DNA of 64,000 nucleotides, taken from contig JABMIG010000173.1 of NCBI GenBank assembly GCA_013187285.1, forward strand, positions 7,501 through 71,500, written 5' to 3'. Positions 12,169 through 24,182 of this stretch are shown here, one piece after another. The stretch comes from Cyclotella cryptica (lineage: Eukaryota > Bacillariophyta > Thalassiosirophyceae > Thalassiosirales > Thalassiosiraceae). The notes beneath the pieces were generated by a model. It saw nothing but the letters and a program-made list of their open reading frames with translations, had not been told where the DNA came from and searched no databases. The first letter of the stretch is position 1; each line of letters starts with the position of its first letter. The translations under genes were made by a program, and so were the position numbers.

Positions 12169-12993
12169 TCAACCCAGTGCCTCCTTCACCACTCTCTGCA
12201 CACCCGAACCAACGCAGCGTTCCACGGCCCGTCTCTCCTCCAAACACACAAGAGCACCCAATCCCTGTTTTGCCAAGGCATGCACCACATTGGGATCCAC
12301 CCCCCTCAAACACGACACGAGTGATTCCGTCCTTTCGGGACACGTGGCACGAGCCAAGCACATTTTATGATTGATGCCATGAATATTGGCCAGAATGTAA
12401 TTCTGTGTGAATTTGAGTGGGGTGTATTCTTCATGGTGGGGTGGTGGATTGAACAGCTCCTCGTCTTCTTCGTGGGCGTGACTTTGTTGTTGATGGTTGT
12501 TTTCTTTGCTCAAATTCCATTGTTTCTTCTTGTATTCAAACTCTCTTCGATTAATATCTGACGTGTGCTTGTACGATGCACAGAGCGATATAATTTGTCG
12601 AAAATCTTGCAGAGCGGTACGCCATTCAAACGCATCATCATCTCCATCGCCATCGGATATAATGTCAGGATTGTTCGCTAGAGAGGCTATAGATTCCACG
12701 TCGGGAATGGCCTCGGTTGGTGTTGTCATGGGAATGAGACATTGGTTTTGATAGTATGCTCTTGTATGTCGGAGTGGCTGCTTTTTTGGCGGCTTGTTTT
12801 GTTCGATCCAGTTTTCGAGGAAGGATGGTTGTTCCGTGTGGTTTTGCGGAGGATTTACTGGTAGCGGCGGGGGCGGGGGAGGAGGAGGCGTTGGAAATGG
12901 TGCCATGGTGTTCGTTGTTGAAGTGAGGAGGGAGTGATTTCGCAGTTTGAGACAGGCTCTCGCCGGTCGGCACACATGCGTTCTGGTAGGCAT
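12169..12993 (-). CDS. Twin-CX9C (CHCH-like) protein with Pro-rich N-terminus
   Basis: The frame encodes 274 aa. The C-terminus holds two exact CX9C motifs, CPERTESLVSC (residues 218-228) and CLEERRAVERC (250-260), separated by 21 residues. This is the signature of coiled-coil-helix-coiled-coil-helix proteins, which are folded by disulfide relay in the mitochondrial intermembrane space and often help assemble respiratory complexes. A run of eight prolines lies at about residues 36-43, followed by a long, probably disordered acidic/Gln-rich middle. Two starts are possible. The first ATG (12993) gives an Arg-rich, acid-free leader; the ATG at 12906, in a good context (CACCATGGC), would start at MAPFPTPPPP and give 245 aa. 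The gene is divergent from the RING ligase gene. The specific role is unknown; most CHCH proteins are shorter. Confidence 0.7.
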   Translation of the reverse strand: MPTRTHVCRPARACLKLRNHSLLTSTTNTMAPFPTPPPPPPPPLPVNPPQNHTEQPSFLENWIEQNKPPKKQPLRHTRAYYQNQCLIPMTTPTEAIPDVESIASLANNPDIISDGDGDDDAFEWRTALQDFRQIISLCASYKHTSDINRREFEYKKKQWNLSKENNHQQQSHAHEEDEELFNPPPHHEEYTPLKFTQNYILANIHGINHKMCLARATCPERTESLVSCLRGVDPNVVHALAKQGLGALVCLEERRAVERCVGSGVQRVVKEALG

Positions 12994-13679
12994 ACTCTCA
13001 TTTTATTTTTCGAACATTGTAATACATTACTGTCGTTCATCCCGCTCAATTTTTTGCTGCCCACGAAATGATATTGTTGAATATTGCTGGAATCGAGTTT
13101 TGTTGGTTGTTCTACGGATTCCTACGTGATTGATATTTTATAACTTTAGCGATTCCCCTGTTACCCCGGTTGTATGCAAGTTAGTTGATGGCGGCGTAAG
13201 CACCGAAGTACGATTAGGTCACAAGAACGTGCACCGGCCCTCTATTTCCCCCGTTAAATGGTGGTTTGCTATTTTAGCATGTATCTACCGCTTATTATCC
13301 CCAGCAACCACGATTGATGATGGACAGGATGTCCGTGGCGGTCCACAATAAAATAGATCATAACATGACTGTATTCAATCACGAGAAAACGTTACAATGG
13401 TATTGTAGACATTATACCGGTGCAATACCTTTTTGTATCGTTATGTAATAGTACCATACACCAATTTAATATTATATCATGCCAAAAGCTAGCGGGCACA
13501 CAGAGCACACTCGGGGCACACACACATTTTTTCTACTTCCTCCCACAATTCTCCTAGAACGTTGATTGACGATCCCGAACAGGCTAAGAAAACACACGAA
13601 CACCGATCGAACTCCCGCCTCTACAGTTTCAAGAAGTGCATAGAGGACAGGTTCAATTATCAGGTAGCTTTCTTTCATC
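12994..13679. promoter_or_regulatory. Divergent intergenic region
   Basis: These 686 bp separate the start of the CHCH gene (minus) from the start of the RING ligase gene (plus) and must hold both promoters. CpG is frequent, unlike the repeat-rich flank. I see no clear TATA box or other named element. Confidence 0.4.
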
Positions 13680-16600
13680 ATGATACAAACGACAATTCTA
13701 CTCGTTCTGCTCTTCGCAACCCCGTCGACTGCCCGTGCCGATGGCAGTGCCGAAATTGACACCGAAGATAGCCTTCCTGCTAGCGCTGGCAGTACTTACG
13801 ACACGTTTCGTTTGCTCTCTCGTTATTATCAACAACAATCGACAGAGGAGGAAGTTTTTAGGAGACATTCACAAGCTGTTTTATCTCGTGATCGACTTCC
13901 CGCTCAGCCGATGCATAGGAGCATATTGGCCCATCGAAAACGAACTGTCCTACGCGCAAAAAATGATCACGGCATTGATAGAACAAGAACATCTGATGGA
14001 GATTCTCTCTCTGTCTCCGAGTTACGACTTGAATCACGAATACTAGATGATTTGTTAGAACCATCCCTCGCAGTGGCGGCCACATCCACGGAAGAGGCAT
14101 CCAATCACAATCAAACCACGACACGAGCCAGCGGGGATGGCGATTCGTCTACTAGAGCGCAGTATGATTCTGAGAAGCCCTCTCCCGTATCAATATCACC
14201 GTGGTGGGTGCGTATTAATGAAGAATATGGAAAGAATAGTTATAATTTTGTCCCGGCGAGTCGGAGGGCTGCTTCCTCTGTCGTTTACACTTTAAATATT
14301 GGTAGAGAGAAGGAAAGGCGTGATTTATTGGTAGATAGAATGGACGCATCCAACAATGTAACAAATGGTGGTTTGATTGGGAATGAAGAAGGAGAGGGCA
14401 TGGGCAATTTGAATGCTATTTCCAAAAATACAACTAACGACAAAGATGCTGTGATCAACTCAACAAATGGGAATACAATGGGGACGTTTAACACGACCGT
14501 CCATGACGAAACTAATGGCAAAACACTAAACAGCAAAGAAACTATTCAATCAAAAACCAATACCACCACAGCCAACTCACAGCAAGAACAAGAATACATG
14601 ATAATCTCCGGTGGGTACACAGATCGCGATTGGAAAACCTTCCCCGTCTACGCGTTCCCCCTCACATCCTCCGCACAAACAGGAAGTGGAGAATGGATTG
14701 ATTTATCTCCCCTCCCCAACGAATTAACCGGCGAGGGCAATGCCGAGTCTTGGTGTAAAAGTCAGGATAATGTCATGGCACGTGATCGATTGTATCAAGA
14801 AGCGAAATATTTGAATGTGAATATCACGAAAAATAAGAACATGACATACGATGATCCATGGGTTCATGCAGACCCATGTGCTCCATCGGGTCGAATGGGG
14901 CACTCATCTTTCGTGTACAATAATTATCTTTATGTTTTTGGGGGGTTGATTTATGATTCGGAGCAATCACCGACTGGAAGCGGGCTACAAGAATCGTTTC
15001 GTTTAGAAGATGTACCGTACATGTACCGATTGGATCTAAAAGAAATGTTTGAGGCTAGACAAGTGACTGCGTCCACTAACGACAGACGTGATAGGAGGCG
15101 CTCGCAGGATATAAGTCTAATTCACGACTTGGAAACCCTGTTGGAAGGAGATGATGCGTTAGAAACATTTGAGACGCTTACGTCATCCGAATCGCGTCAT
15201 GCCGTGAATGCCTCGAGTCGCAAAGTCAAGGGCTGGCAACGCATCATACCTAGAGTCAAACCATTTCCAACGATAAATGGAGCGCCAGCCATTGCAGCCT
15301 CCGAAGTCCTACTAAAGTCAATCAATCGTGGAGAAATGCAGGGAGGATTATGGAACGACAAATTTGTCATGTATGGAGGACTACGCATTGCCCTTCTTGA
15401 TGGAGCCGGTCCTCATGCTCCATCAAAGGTTATGAAGGGACCGAGCTATACGACCAGAGGATCGGCACAGATCAGCTCGCGTATTATTGAATTGCCTTTG
15501 GGCGACGTGTGGGCCTATGACATTAAGATGGATGCATTCGAAAAGATGACGAACGATTTTGGAAAGCCCGTTAATGTACAGGCAGCAGAGTCTTTAAACA
15601 AAGGATTTGTGGACGACAAAGCAGAAAATGATGACGATGATAAGTGGTGGAGTGAATTGGATGCTTCCATGTTCCCTCGCCCTCGAACGGCACATGCTGC
15701 TACCGTTGTTGGAGATGAGCTGGTTATTCATGGTGGCATGGGCTGGAATAGGCAAGTGGATGATTGGGATGGACACACTGACTGGGAGACACTTGATGAT
15801 CTTTGGATTCTGAACCTGAAGACGTTTCGATGGAAGCGAAGGTGCATACGCATTTTTGCGTTTGTTTGCAACCATTGATATCTAGTGCATAATGCCAACC
15901 CATCACTTTTCCTTTCTTTCACTTCTCAATTAGGTGGTTGTTTCCTCTGCTGGTTCGTTCTTATCATAGTTTAGTTGGATGGAGTGTAAAGGCACGTTGT
16001 GAATACCGTTACTCCGCGCTCCTTCTGCTCTGTTTCTGTTCTCATCATCTGTCATCTAACTTGTTCTCGCATAGGAGAGCTTGATGGGCTGGGGCAAAGA
16101 ATTCGAGAACTTTACTTCGTGGGACGGACCAGTAGTGGCGGCTTTCGGAGGCTATACGAATGGCATTGACGTCTTTTCAGGAGGTAAGAAGTTTAGCGAA
16201 TGTACGGACTTTTTCATACGTCCATTAACTTATGATTCTTATTTTTTCTCGTTTACACAGAGGGAGTTGCCTATGTCTTCGACGATTTGCTAGTCTCGTA
16301 CCCTCCACCAACAGAAGACGATAATTTTGCCATCAGTTCATTATGGCTGAAGGCGAACAATCCAGATAAGATCAATTACCCAGAGATGATAAGCAACCGC
16401 TTTGAGCACGTAGCAGTCATGTCTGAAGAAACAGGGTCGATGTTCATCTGGGGCGGTCAATTTCAAGACACATCTAATGTTAAAGGTGTCTGGATGATGA
16501 ATCTAGCAGGCAGTGACTCTCGAGTAAGCTTCAAGCTGGCCGAAGATGACGGAATTTACGATGAATATCAGGCAACATTGACAGCGTTGCATACGATAGT

Positions 16601-17528
16601 ACTTATGATGATGTTTTTATCTATGACGCTGACATTTCTGTTGGGATTGACCCAAAGGTATAATGAATTGATAATGCAACACTCGAATGGAGATGCAGCG
16701 CTGCGTACATTTGAGGACTTCGCAACACAAGACTTCGCTGGTGATGTAGCATCGTCTTACGGTAGAGTTAGAGGACTTCATCCTCAAATTATCAGCACCA
16801 TTCCCGAGAAAATATACTGCAGCAACGAAATCAACAATTCATCTGTAGAAGACGAATCGAAAGAAGATGATTGTTGTCCAATTTGTCTAGGTGAGGGTGT
16901 TGACGTGATTTCCTGACACGACTTGGATTTTATTTGTTTTCTTATTATTTCTTCTTGCGTCGAAGTTGATTATGAAGACGGAGATACTCTTCGTGTCTTG
17001 CCGTGTAACCATTACATGCACAAGACATGCGTCGATGCTTGGTTGATCAATAATCCGTCCTGTCCTAGTTGTCGTCATTCCTTGAGGGACCTTGTTGACG
17101 ACCGGCCGCTCATCCACCTGCGAACTCTTCGGTCTAGACTTTCAACAAGTCGCCCTTCTTCCATGGCTCGAATGATGTTTGTTCCAGGATCCTCTCGGAC
17201 TCATAATTCTCAGGACGTTGGCAACGACGAAAGCAGTGAAATCGAAATGATTGCAGGTTTTGATGGGCCAGTCTTTGACCTTCGATTTGTGTCATCACTA
17301 GAATTGCCAGATGAGGGATCAGATGATGTTCACCAGCAAAGAAATGTAAACAATTACAATGCTGAACCAATAAGTAGAAGGTCCGGAAGAGAACGCACTT
17401 CGAGACTGGCAAATTTGCGTAGAAGTGTGGCTAGCGTGAGACGAAATCGTAGAGCTGGATGGAATGGAAGTAGACCACTTCCGTTGGCAGAGCCTTTGGA
17501 TGAAGAGCCTGTAATTTCAGTAGTTTAA
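13680..17528 (+). CDS. Kelch-repeat transmembrane RING-H2 E3 ubiquitin ligase
   Basis: I read five exons: 13680-15841, 15934-15985, 16075-16183, 16261-16890 and 16966-17528. All four introns are GT-AG and 75-92 nt; the product is 1171 aa. Residues 1-20 (MIQTTILLVLLFATPSTARA) form a signal peptide. A Ser/Thr/Asn-rich part with many N-x-S/T sites follows (about 215-300), then kelch-type blades with GG and W motifs (ISGGYTDRDW near 305, YLYVFGG, FVMYGG, ELVIHGGMGW, AAFGGYTNG, MFIWGGQF). A transmembrane helix lies at about 884-904, then a RING-H2 finger at about 979-1025 (CPIC, PCNHYMHKTC, CPSC) split by intron 4. The basic tail ends in VISVV. Topology suggests lumenal or extracellular kelch blades sensing a ligand and a cytosolic RING recruiting an E2. 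Exon 2 is only 52 nt, but it keeps frame and supplies the kelch-like SYHSLVGW. The substrate is unknown. Confidence 0.88.
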
Positions 17529-18348
17529 AGCTACTATGTCACTTAAACCTATTCTTACCACGAATATTCGGTTTTGTACAAACTCCACGGACTCTCAAAT
17601 CATGATCAGCTTGTCCAGCTATTTCCTATTTCACTGTGACTCTATGCCGTTTCCATCACTATTATTCGATCAATAGCTGCATCAAATGCAAGGCGAACTT
17701 CATCATCTCGCCAAAGAAAATGCCTCCTTGTGATGTATCCTGGAGAAATCCATGAGGTTAGGTCGGCCTTTAATATTAAACACAATCTTTTCGATTTGAC
17801 ATCAATCAAACGATCCGTTTCGATCGCTGAGAAGAAATCTTATCATCTTCTCTCGAAAGAGAAACCTGCTCCACATCTCATCTTTGTCTCATAGACGTCA
17901 AGAATATGACCGTTCTTGAGGTCAGTCTGCCTTTACTTCTGTAGTGTACAAAAGACAGAGTATTCTCATACATTTATTTTTCCATTTCTACATAGGCAGG
18001 AGGGAACAAATCAAACGTAGAAGGCACCGACACCGAAGCCGCCTCAGTCTCATGGTCTGAACAACACAAATTATTCCAAAGCATCACAAAGTATTCCATA
18101 ACAGCGTCAAGTATTCCAAAACGTCTCCCCGCCCCTTTCTCATGGCTGTCGCAATATTTGAACATACTCTAACTCTTAACATACTAATTTCTATACCCCA
18201 TAAACCTGCAGCTGACGAAAGCTAGACCTGGTAACGGTTACTAATCTTAGATGACTTTGAACCAGAGGGTGGGCTGACAGGCTTGCTTGTCACAGGGCTT
18301 GGTGTGGAGGGGCTGAACGTAGGGGAGTGAATTGGAGACCAAGTAGGA
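17529..18348. other. Intergenic region between convergent genes
   Basis: This lies between the 3' ends of the RING ligase gene and the WSC/PAN-like gene. At 18222-18350 the minus strand has another Pro/Thr/Ser-rich segment (SPSTPSPVTSKPVSPPSGSK) in a different frame from the end of the WSC/PAN-like gene, so the annotated 3' end there may be an exon boundary. At 17974-18165 a 63-aa minus-strand frame (MFKYCDSHEKGAGRRFGILD at its start) might be a terminal exon; I have no homology support for it. Confidence 0.35.
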
Positions 18349-20132
18349 TTAACTGTTGGTCTGCTGGTAACAGTAGGACTTGACATAGGGTACATATGAC
18401 TTTGAAGTAGAGGGTGGAATGGCAGGATTTCTTGTCACAGGGCTGGGTGTGGCAGGGTGGATTGTGTGGGGGATGATTGGGGAACGAGTGGGTTTACCGG
18501 CCGGGCTGCTTGTGGTTGTGGTCGGGCTGCTCATGATGGTTGGACTTGGCGTGGGGTGGGCCGTTGGGCTATCAGTGTAGCTCTACATTCAAAAATGAAA
18601 ACAAATGGAGATCAGGCTCTTGAAACCATTCGGAGAGAAGAGCAAGCTCGATATTTTTCAGTTATCACAATAACTGCACTCACAACATATCTGTAGCACT
18701 TCGCGGAAGAAGCACGGACAGAGGAAATAGCCCCCAACCCACTGGAATAGGAAATAGCCGCCGCCGGCGGGTCTTGGTATAGGGGTACAGGGTACAAAAC
18801 ATTGTCGGCACTGAAGAGACAGCTGCAATACGAACTGGCTGAAAATCCTACAAAGCCAGATGTGGGGTACTGAAAGCACCATGCTCCACAGTCGGAATTG
18901 GCACCCACAAATCCACTGTGATATATAGAAGTGTAGAACTCTCCATTTTTGTCCTCGCAGTCTCCATCCCCAACCTTGGCGAACAAGGCGTTAAACTGGA
19001 TTGGGGAATGAGTGGGTTTACTTGGCGGGCTGCTTGTGGTTGTGGTTGGGCTGCTCGTGATGGTTGAACTTGGCGTGGGGTGGGCCGTTGGGCTATCAGT
19101 GTAGCTCTACATTCAAAATGAAAACAAATGGAGATCAGGATCTTGAAACCATTCGGAGAGCAGAGCAAGCTCGATATTTTTCAGTTATCACAATAACTGC
19201 ACTCACAACATATCTGTAGCACTTCGCGGAAGAAGCACGGACAGAGGAAACAGCCCCCAACCCACTGGAATAGGAAATAGCCGCCGCCGGCGGGTCTTGG
19301 TATGGGGGTACAGGGTACAAAACATTGTCGGCACTGAAGAGACAGCTGCAATACTGAACTGGCTGAAAATCCTACAAAGCCAGATGTGGGGTACTGAAAG
19401 CACCATGCTCCACAGTCGGAATTGGCACCCACAAATCCACTGTGATATATAGAAGTGTAGAACTCTCCATTTTTGTCCTCGCAGTCTCCATCCCCAACCT
19501 TGGCGAACAAGGCATTAAACTGGATTGGGGAATGAGTGGGTTTACTTGGCGGGCTGCTTGTGGTTGTGGTTGGGCTGCTCGTGATGGTTGAACTTGGCGT
19601 GGGGTGGGCCGTTGGGCTATCAGTGTAGCTCTACATTCAAAATGAAAACAAATGGAGATCAGGATCTTGAAACCATTCGGAGAGCAGAGCAAGCTCGATA
19701 TTTTTCAGTTATCACAATAACTTCACTCACAACATATCTGTAGCACTTCGCGGAAGAAGCACGGACAGAGGAAACAGCCCCCAACCCACTGGAATAGGAA
19801 ATAGCCGCCGCCGGCGGGTCTTGGTATAGGGGTACAGGGTACAAAACATTGTCGGCACTGAAGAGACAGCTGCAATATGAACTGGCTGAAAATCCTACAA
19901 AGCCAGATGTGGGGTACTGAAAGCACCACGCTCCACAGTCGGAATCGGCACCCACAAATCCACCATGAAATATAGAAGTGTAGCACTCTCCATTTTTGTC
20001 CTCGCAGTCTCCATCCCCGACCTTGGCGAACAAGGCGTTGAACTGGATTGGGGAACGAGTTGGCGCATTTTGGGCCAGGATGGGCTTGATGACGACTGGA
20101 AGTAGGAATGGGAAGATGCATGAGAACTTCAT
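18349..20132 (-). CDS. Secreted WSC/PAN-like cysteine-rich protein, three tandem domains
   Basis: Four exons are inferred on the minus strand: 20132-19731, 19630-19207, 19106-18684 and 18582-18349. Introns are 100, 100 and 101 nt, with GTGAGT donors and the same acceptor (AATGTAG). A signal peptide (MKFSCIFPFLLPVVIKPILA) is followed by a domain with pattern DGDC, SDCGAWC, FVGFSASSYCSC and CYRY. This is a C..C..GF..C.C layout like WSC/PAN modules of diatom secreted proteins. Two more copies follow, joined by Pro/Thr/Ser-rich, probably O-glycosylated linkers, and a PTS-rich tail. Introns fall at the same place after each domain, so whole exon-intron units of about 524 bp were duplicated. Copy 2 carries one extra base (near 19355, TTCAGTATTGC against TTCATATTGC in copy 1), which breaks the frame unless it is a sequencing error. 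Copies 2 and 3 have Phe for one Cys (NGEF against NGEC). A cell-surface or wall role is inferred; the ligand is unknown. Confidence 0.7.
18583..20060 (-). repeat. Three exon-intron units of about 524 bp in tandem
   Basis: Each unit holds one cysteine-rich domain, its PTS linker and the following intron. Donor sites lie at 19730, 19206 and 18683, i.e. 524 and 523 bp apart. Copies 2 and 3 are nearly identical by eye even in the intron, so the duplication is recent or the copies are kept similar by gene conversion. Confidence 0.9.
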
Positions 20133-22361
20133 GGCAATGAGCTGATGGATTGAGAAAAATGGGAGAGAAATATGAGTGAAAGTTGACAGATGTCACTGCT
20201 GCATTGAATCAATGTTAAGCTAACATGATGGGCAGACAGCAAGTGACGAAATACTTAATTCAAACAAACACAATGTACACAAATTCGGAAGCTGGAGGTA
20301 AAGTGTCTGGATTTGGTAGATGTCGTTTGAGAGAAACTGTGACAAAGAATACTGAAGAAGAACAGCTGCCGCCAAATGCTACTATGGTTTCGTGGAAAGG
20401 CAGGTAGGGATGATCAAAGAAACTACCAACAAGAAGATCGTAGCCAGAGCCACAACAAGATAAAGCAGCAGGATCAGCAACACGTACAAGAAACGTGAGA
20501 GAAGATAGGCAACAAGATTGATAGGATGATTTGTTTTAAACTGACGGGCTTGGGATCTGCCAATTTATGAGACAATTAAGATGCAGCATCTAACATCTGC
20601 CGTCTCTCTCTCTCTCTATTTGTGCAGAGAGTGTGTCGGCAAATGATGTTTCAACTTAGTGTAAGTTGCATTCTCATGAACACCTGTACCATATAATATA
20701 TAATACCTTTCCATAGTCACACATTTTAAGATTTTGATGTAAACAATGACCCCATGCCATAGTCCCTGCGAAAGAATGCTTTCGGGGCTTAAATCTCTAA
20801 GAGTTGTCGAACTCAGCTTTCTTTAGGCAATGCTCGAAGCTTCCTTGCGTTAATGGAGGTGATCAATGGTGATATTTGGGAGTTCAGTATGTACGGTACC
20901 ATACCCTCCCTTTCTTTGAATTGCATGGTGACGCGACAGGATAAAGACTGAACTGAATTAGACAGTGTATTGTAAGATAGGAGCTGATCTGGAGCTGCGG
21001 CATGCTGTGAGATGAGTACTTAAGTCGCACATACCATACCTCTCATGACTCTCTCTCTCTAACCACTATGATACAATAGAAATGACCCTTCGAGGTCATC
21101 CGTGAGCTTACAAAGGGTAGGCTAAAAGGCCACAGGCTTAAAAGGCCAAAGGCTTTGTCGATGGATAGGAACCAGGATATCGCCAAACTTAATACAAAGA
21201 TAACATAGGAATTATTACAACCGCCGCAACTCACAATTCCTTGAGGCCTAATGTGTCTACGAGGTCAAAGGGCCTTCATTATGTCATTTGCAACCGACCT
21301 CTTTGGGGCTTGTTGAGACTGGCCCCATTTGTTTTCCGAAAACGGCCAGTGAACCTGCAGCTAGGGAGTTGAGGGAAAAGAGCCTCTGTTGTGGTAACTA
21401 AATTTAAACTGGCTTATTAATCAAGAATATGGTACTTGAACTCTGTACTTGTAAGTAACATTGTTTGACCTCCACAATACAACTGGTACCTACCTCGTGT
21501 AGTATGAGGATGGACAAAGGTGAAATGAGTGTTGATTGGCAGACGAAGGAATAAAAATTAAAACCTTTACAGGTATGTTATGGTACCAATGAGATGAGTC
21601 GTAGTTGCATTGGTTGTTGTCGAATTAATTATCCCAACATGTTCATAAAACAAGTTACTAACTCTGTTCAACGGCTTTCTTTGGATAATTAAGCCATTTT
21701 CCAAGTGTAAGCCGTTTTAAGTGAAAACGGCTACTCTTCAGAACCTCAACTTCTAACCAACTAGGTATATAGGTACTAGACATTCTTATGCCTGAGATGA
21801 TATGGTGCCATTTGGTTCAGGATACACAAGAATTCCAAAAATGCGACTCTAATTACCTCCTGGACCACAACCCCACTCAGTGTTGGTCTAAGAGATAAAC
21901 TTATGAAATCTAAGCTAAAATGCTTAAGAGGGCAAATGAGTTTGACAAAAAAGCTTATTTCCCTTAACTCCTAAAGGTCGGTATTTATTTCAACGAGGGT
22001 TGTTTCTTAAAAAATTACCAGCAGCCGCTGCAAGATTTTTTGTAGTGAGCTAAACTGAATGCAATTCGTAGAAACAGAGGAAGTCGTAGGTTTAAAAATA
22101 AAGTGGCTTGGCTACGCATATAGTTGTAAATGGGCCAGATACAAACAGTCGATGCATCCAATGAGCAGAAGAGTGCAGATATGCAAATGCTAGAGTCTTA
22201 TGTGACTATGTCAAGATCCATACCATCCGTCACAGAGATAAAAGGGCACGCCATCAATGCAACAATGTGCGGTCGTCATCTCTCCCAATCCTAGCAAATG
22301 GACAAATCCTGAAGCATTGGAAGTATTGTTAACAAATGACAGTTGAGCAGCTGTTAAACAC
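20133..22361. other. Gene-poor region
   Basis: No gene is supported. There are short CT microsatellites (near 20608 and 21050) and AT-rich unique-looking DNA. The sequence CAGCCGCTGCAAGATTTTTT near 22022 recurs at 27091. The first few hundred bases should contain the promoter of the WSC/PAN-like gene; no motif stands out. Confidence 0.5.
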
Positions 22362-22679
22362 ATGATCAAATTAAAATACATACCATGTGGTAAATCCTCC
22401 TTATATTGGACGCTCCAAAATCATCATCAAGGAAATCCCATCTTCAATACAACATGGAGTGCAGGTGGAAGGCCCAGAGTCCTTGAAGACACTGCAATAT
22501 CATCTATTGTTCAACGGTTAAGCAATGATGTCGGAACAACTTATGGTCGAAAAGAAGTTAATGATTTGATAATTGATCAACGAAATCAATTGTTCAATGA
22601 TGCAGGTCTCTGCATTGGCGGGACGGGTATTTTATATTTATGGTCTATTTTGGTCTCGCAAGACAAATGGCCTATATAA
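22362..22679 (+). pseudogene. N-terminal fragment of a DDE transposase (probable)
   Basis: An open frame of 105 codons contains NPIFNTTWSAGGRPRVLEDT, then ISSIVQRLSNDVGTTYGRKE. The GRPR-LEDTAI-x-I pattern resembles the helix-turn-helix segment of pogo/Tc-like transposases, where a GRP box precedes a second DNA-binding helix set. The frame ends without a catalytic domain. A fragment resembling the catalytic part lies on the same strand at 25690-26098. I infer one decayed DNA transposon whose middle has been replaced or interrupted by about 3 kb of repeat-rich DNA. Confidence 0.45.
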
Positions 22680-23589
22680 TATATTAAATCGAAGTTAGTG
22701 GCAATACAGATCAGAAAGCAACTGGTTTGAAACGCATACTACAAGGGCAATAACATACATTTTTATACATGTCTGAATATAAGCTAATGGGTTATGTAAA
22801 TCCTGTTCACTAGGAGAGGGTAGTAGTGAACACAAACTTTTGAACGAATTCAACAAATTTGTCAGTTTATTTTTTATTTATGTCTGTATATCATTTAATC
22901 ACACTTTTCTTGCATGCTGCGTAACAACCATCCTGTAAGCATTCAAATTGTTATATACATAATCATGGGGTATGCATATTCACATACGTACATGAATACT
23001 GAAAATATCATACTATACGCATCTACACATATTAGGGAATGAAGGTTTTGATAAACAAATATGCCAGTTTTTGTGCACACATTTTAAATATCCGTTGGTT
23101 GCTCTCTTATTTGTGCCACATCACTAATTTTTTTGTATGGTAGGTACCACCTTAATGGTACCATACCCACGCTGCATGCAGGCTGCTCCAGAACTGCTTT
23201 CCACCACCATGCAAATATCAGGCCAATTAGAATGACCGACAATGAACAATGAGCAAAATGATTGTTTTGGCATTATCGGATTGTGATGATGCAATACCAC
23301 CATGATGGCATCTTGAAGGGACAACTTTTTCGTAGAGTAGATCGTGAAATGTGCTTGCTGTGACTGTTTTTTCCCGTGCATCATGAATGTTTTTACAGTT
23401 GAGCAGTGGTCGCAGAAGATGAGCATGGCAGCCTCCGGAACGAATCGGAACGACGCTGATGAAGATGAGCCTGGCCGCCTCATGGAACGATTCGGAATGA
23501 CTCCCAATATGGACGTGTCACATTGGGGAAGTCGTTTTTTTCGCAATCGTGCAAAATTTTATTGACACAACTCCACTGTCACGCTCCTT

Positions 23590-23775
23590 TTGTTTGTGCA
23601 AAATCGATTTGTTATGTACATAACTCGCTGCACAGGTACGTCTTTTTTATGTATATCAATTGTTTATGTACATCACGCGCATTATTTTATTAACACAACT
23701 GCAATACTCCTTTGTTTGCTCAAAATCGATACATTGATTTGTTATGTACATAACTTGCTGCATATGTAAGTCTAT
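23590..23775. repeat. Direct repeat of about 125 bp
   Basis: CCTTTGTTTG, CAAAATCGAT and TTTGTTATGTACATAACT followed by GCTGCA occur in the same order at about 23585-23635 and 23708-23765, with small indels. It is noncoding. Confidence 0.7.
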
Positions 23776-24182
23776 TATGTATGTCAAGTTTTATGTATAT
23801 AACATCATTTTGTGTGTAAATTTATGGGTGCTACCTCTCCAGAGGAAAGCAAGAAGATGAAAATGACATGACATTCTATCATCTAAAAAAGGCAAATACA
23901 TGAAATTGTTATGAATATTAAAAGCAGTTTTGACACTTTGGCATTTCCTAACATTGATCATATGTAAAAACCTATTTCATCAAAGGTGAGAATGTTGGGA
24001 TTTTTGTTAATTAATTATATATATAACATGAACTATGGAAAAGGTTTTGAGCATTGGAAAAATGATGGAACGGGGAGAGTGGTATGTTTGTAACAGGGTT
24101 ATGTATTTAACATGGTTCGTTTGATATTCGCCAGGTGAGTACCAACTGATTACTCCATGTTTAATGAGACACACCAGCCAAT

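Noticed and set aside
12120-12374. Plus-strand 84-codon Pro-rich frame
   Set aside because: It is antisense to the twin-CX9C C-terminus, which has a clear motif.
15842-16074. Single 233-nt intron joining 15841 directly to 16075 in the RING ligase gene
   Set aside because: That junction is out of frame and runs into a stop. Two short GT-AG introns around a 52-nt exon keep the frame and add kelch-like residues.
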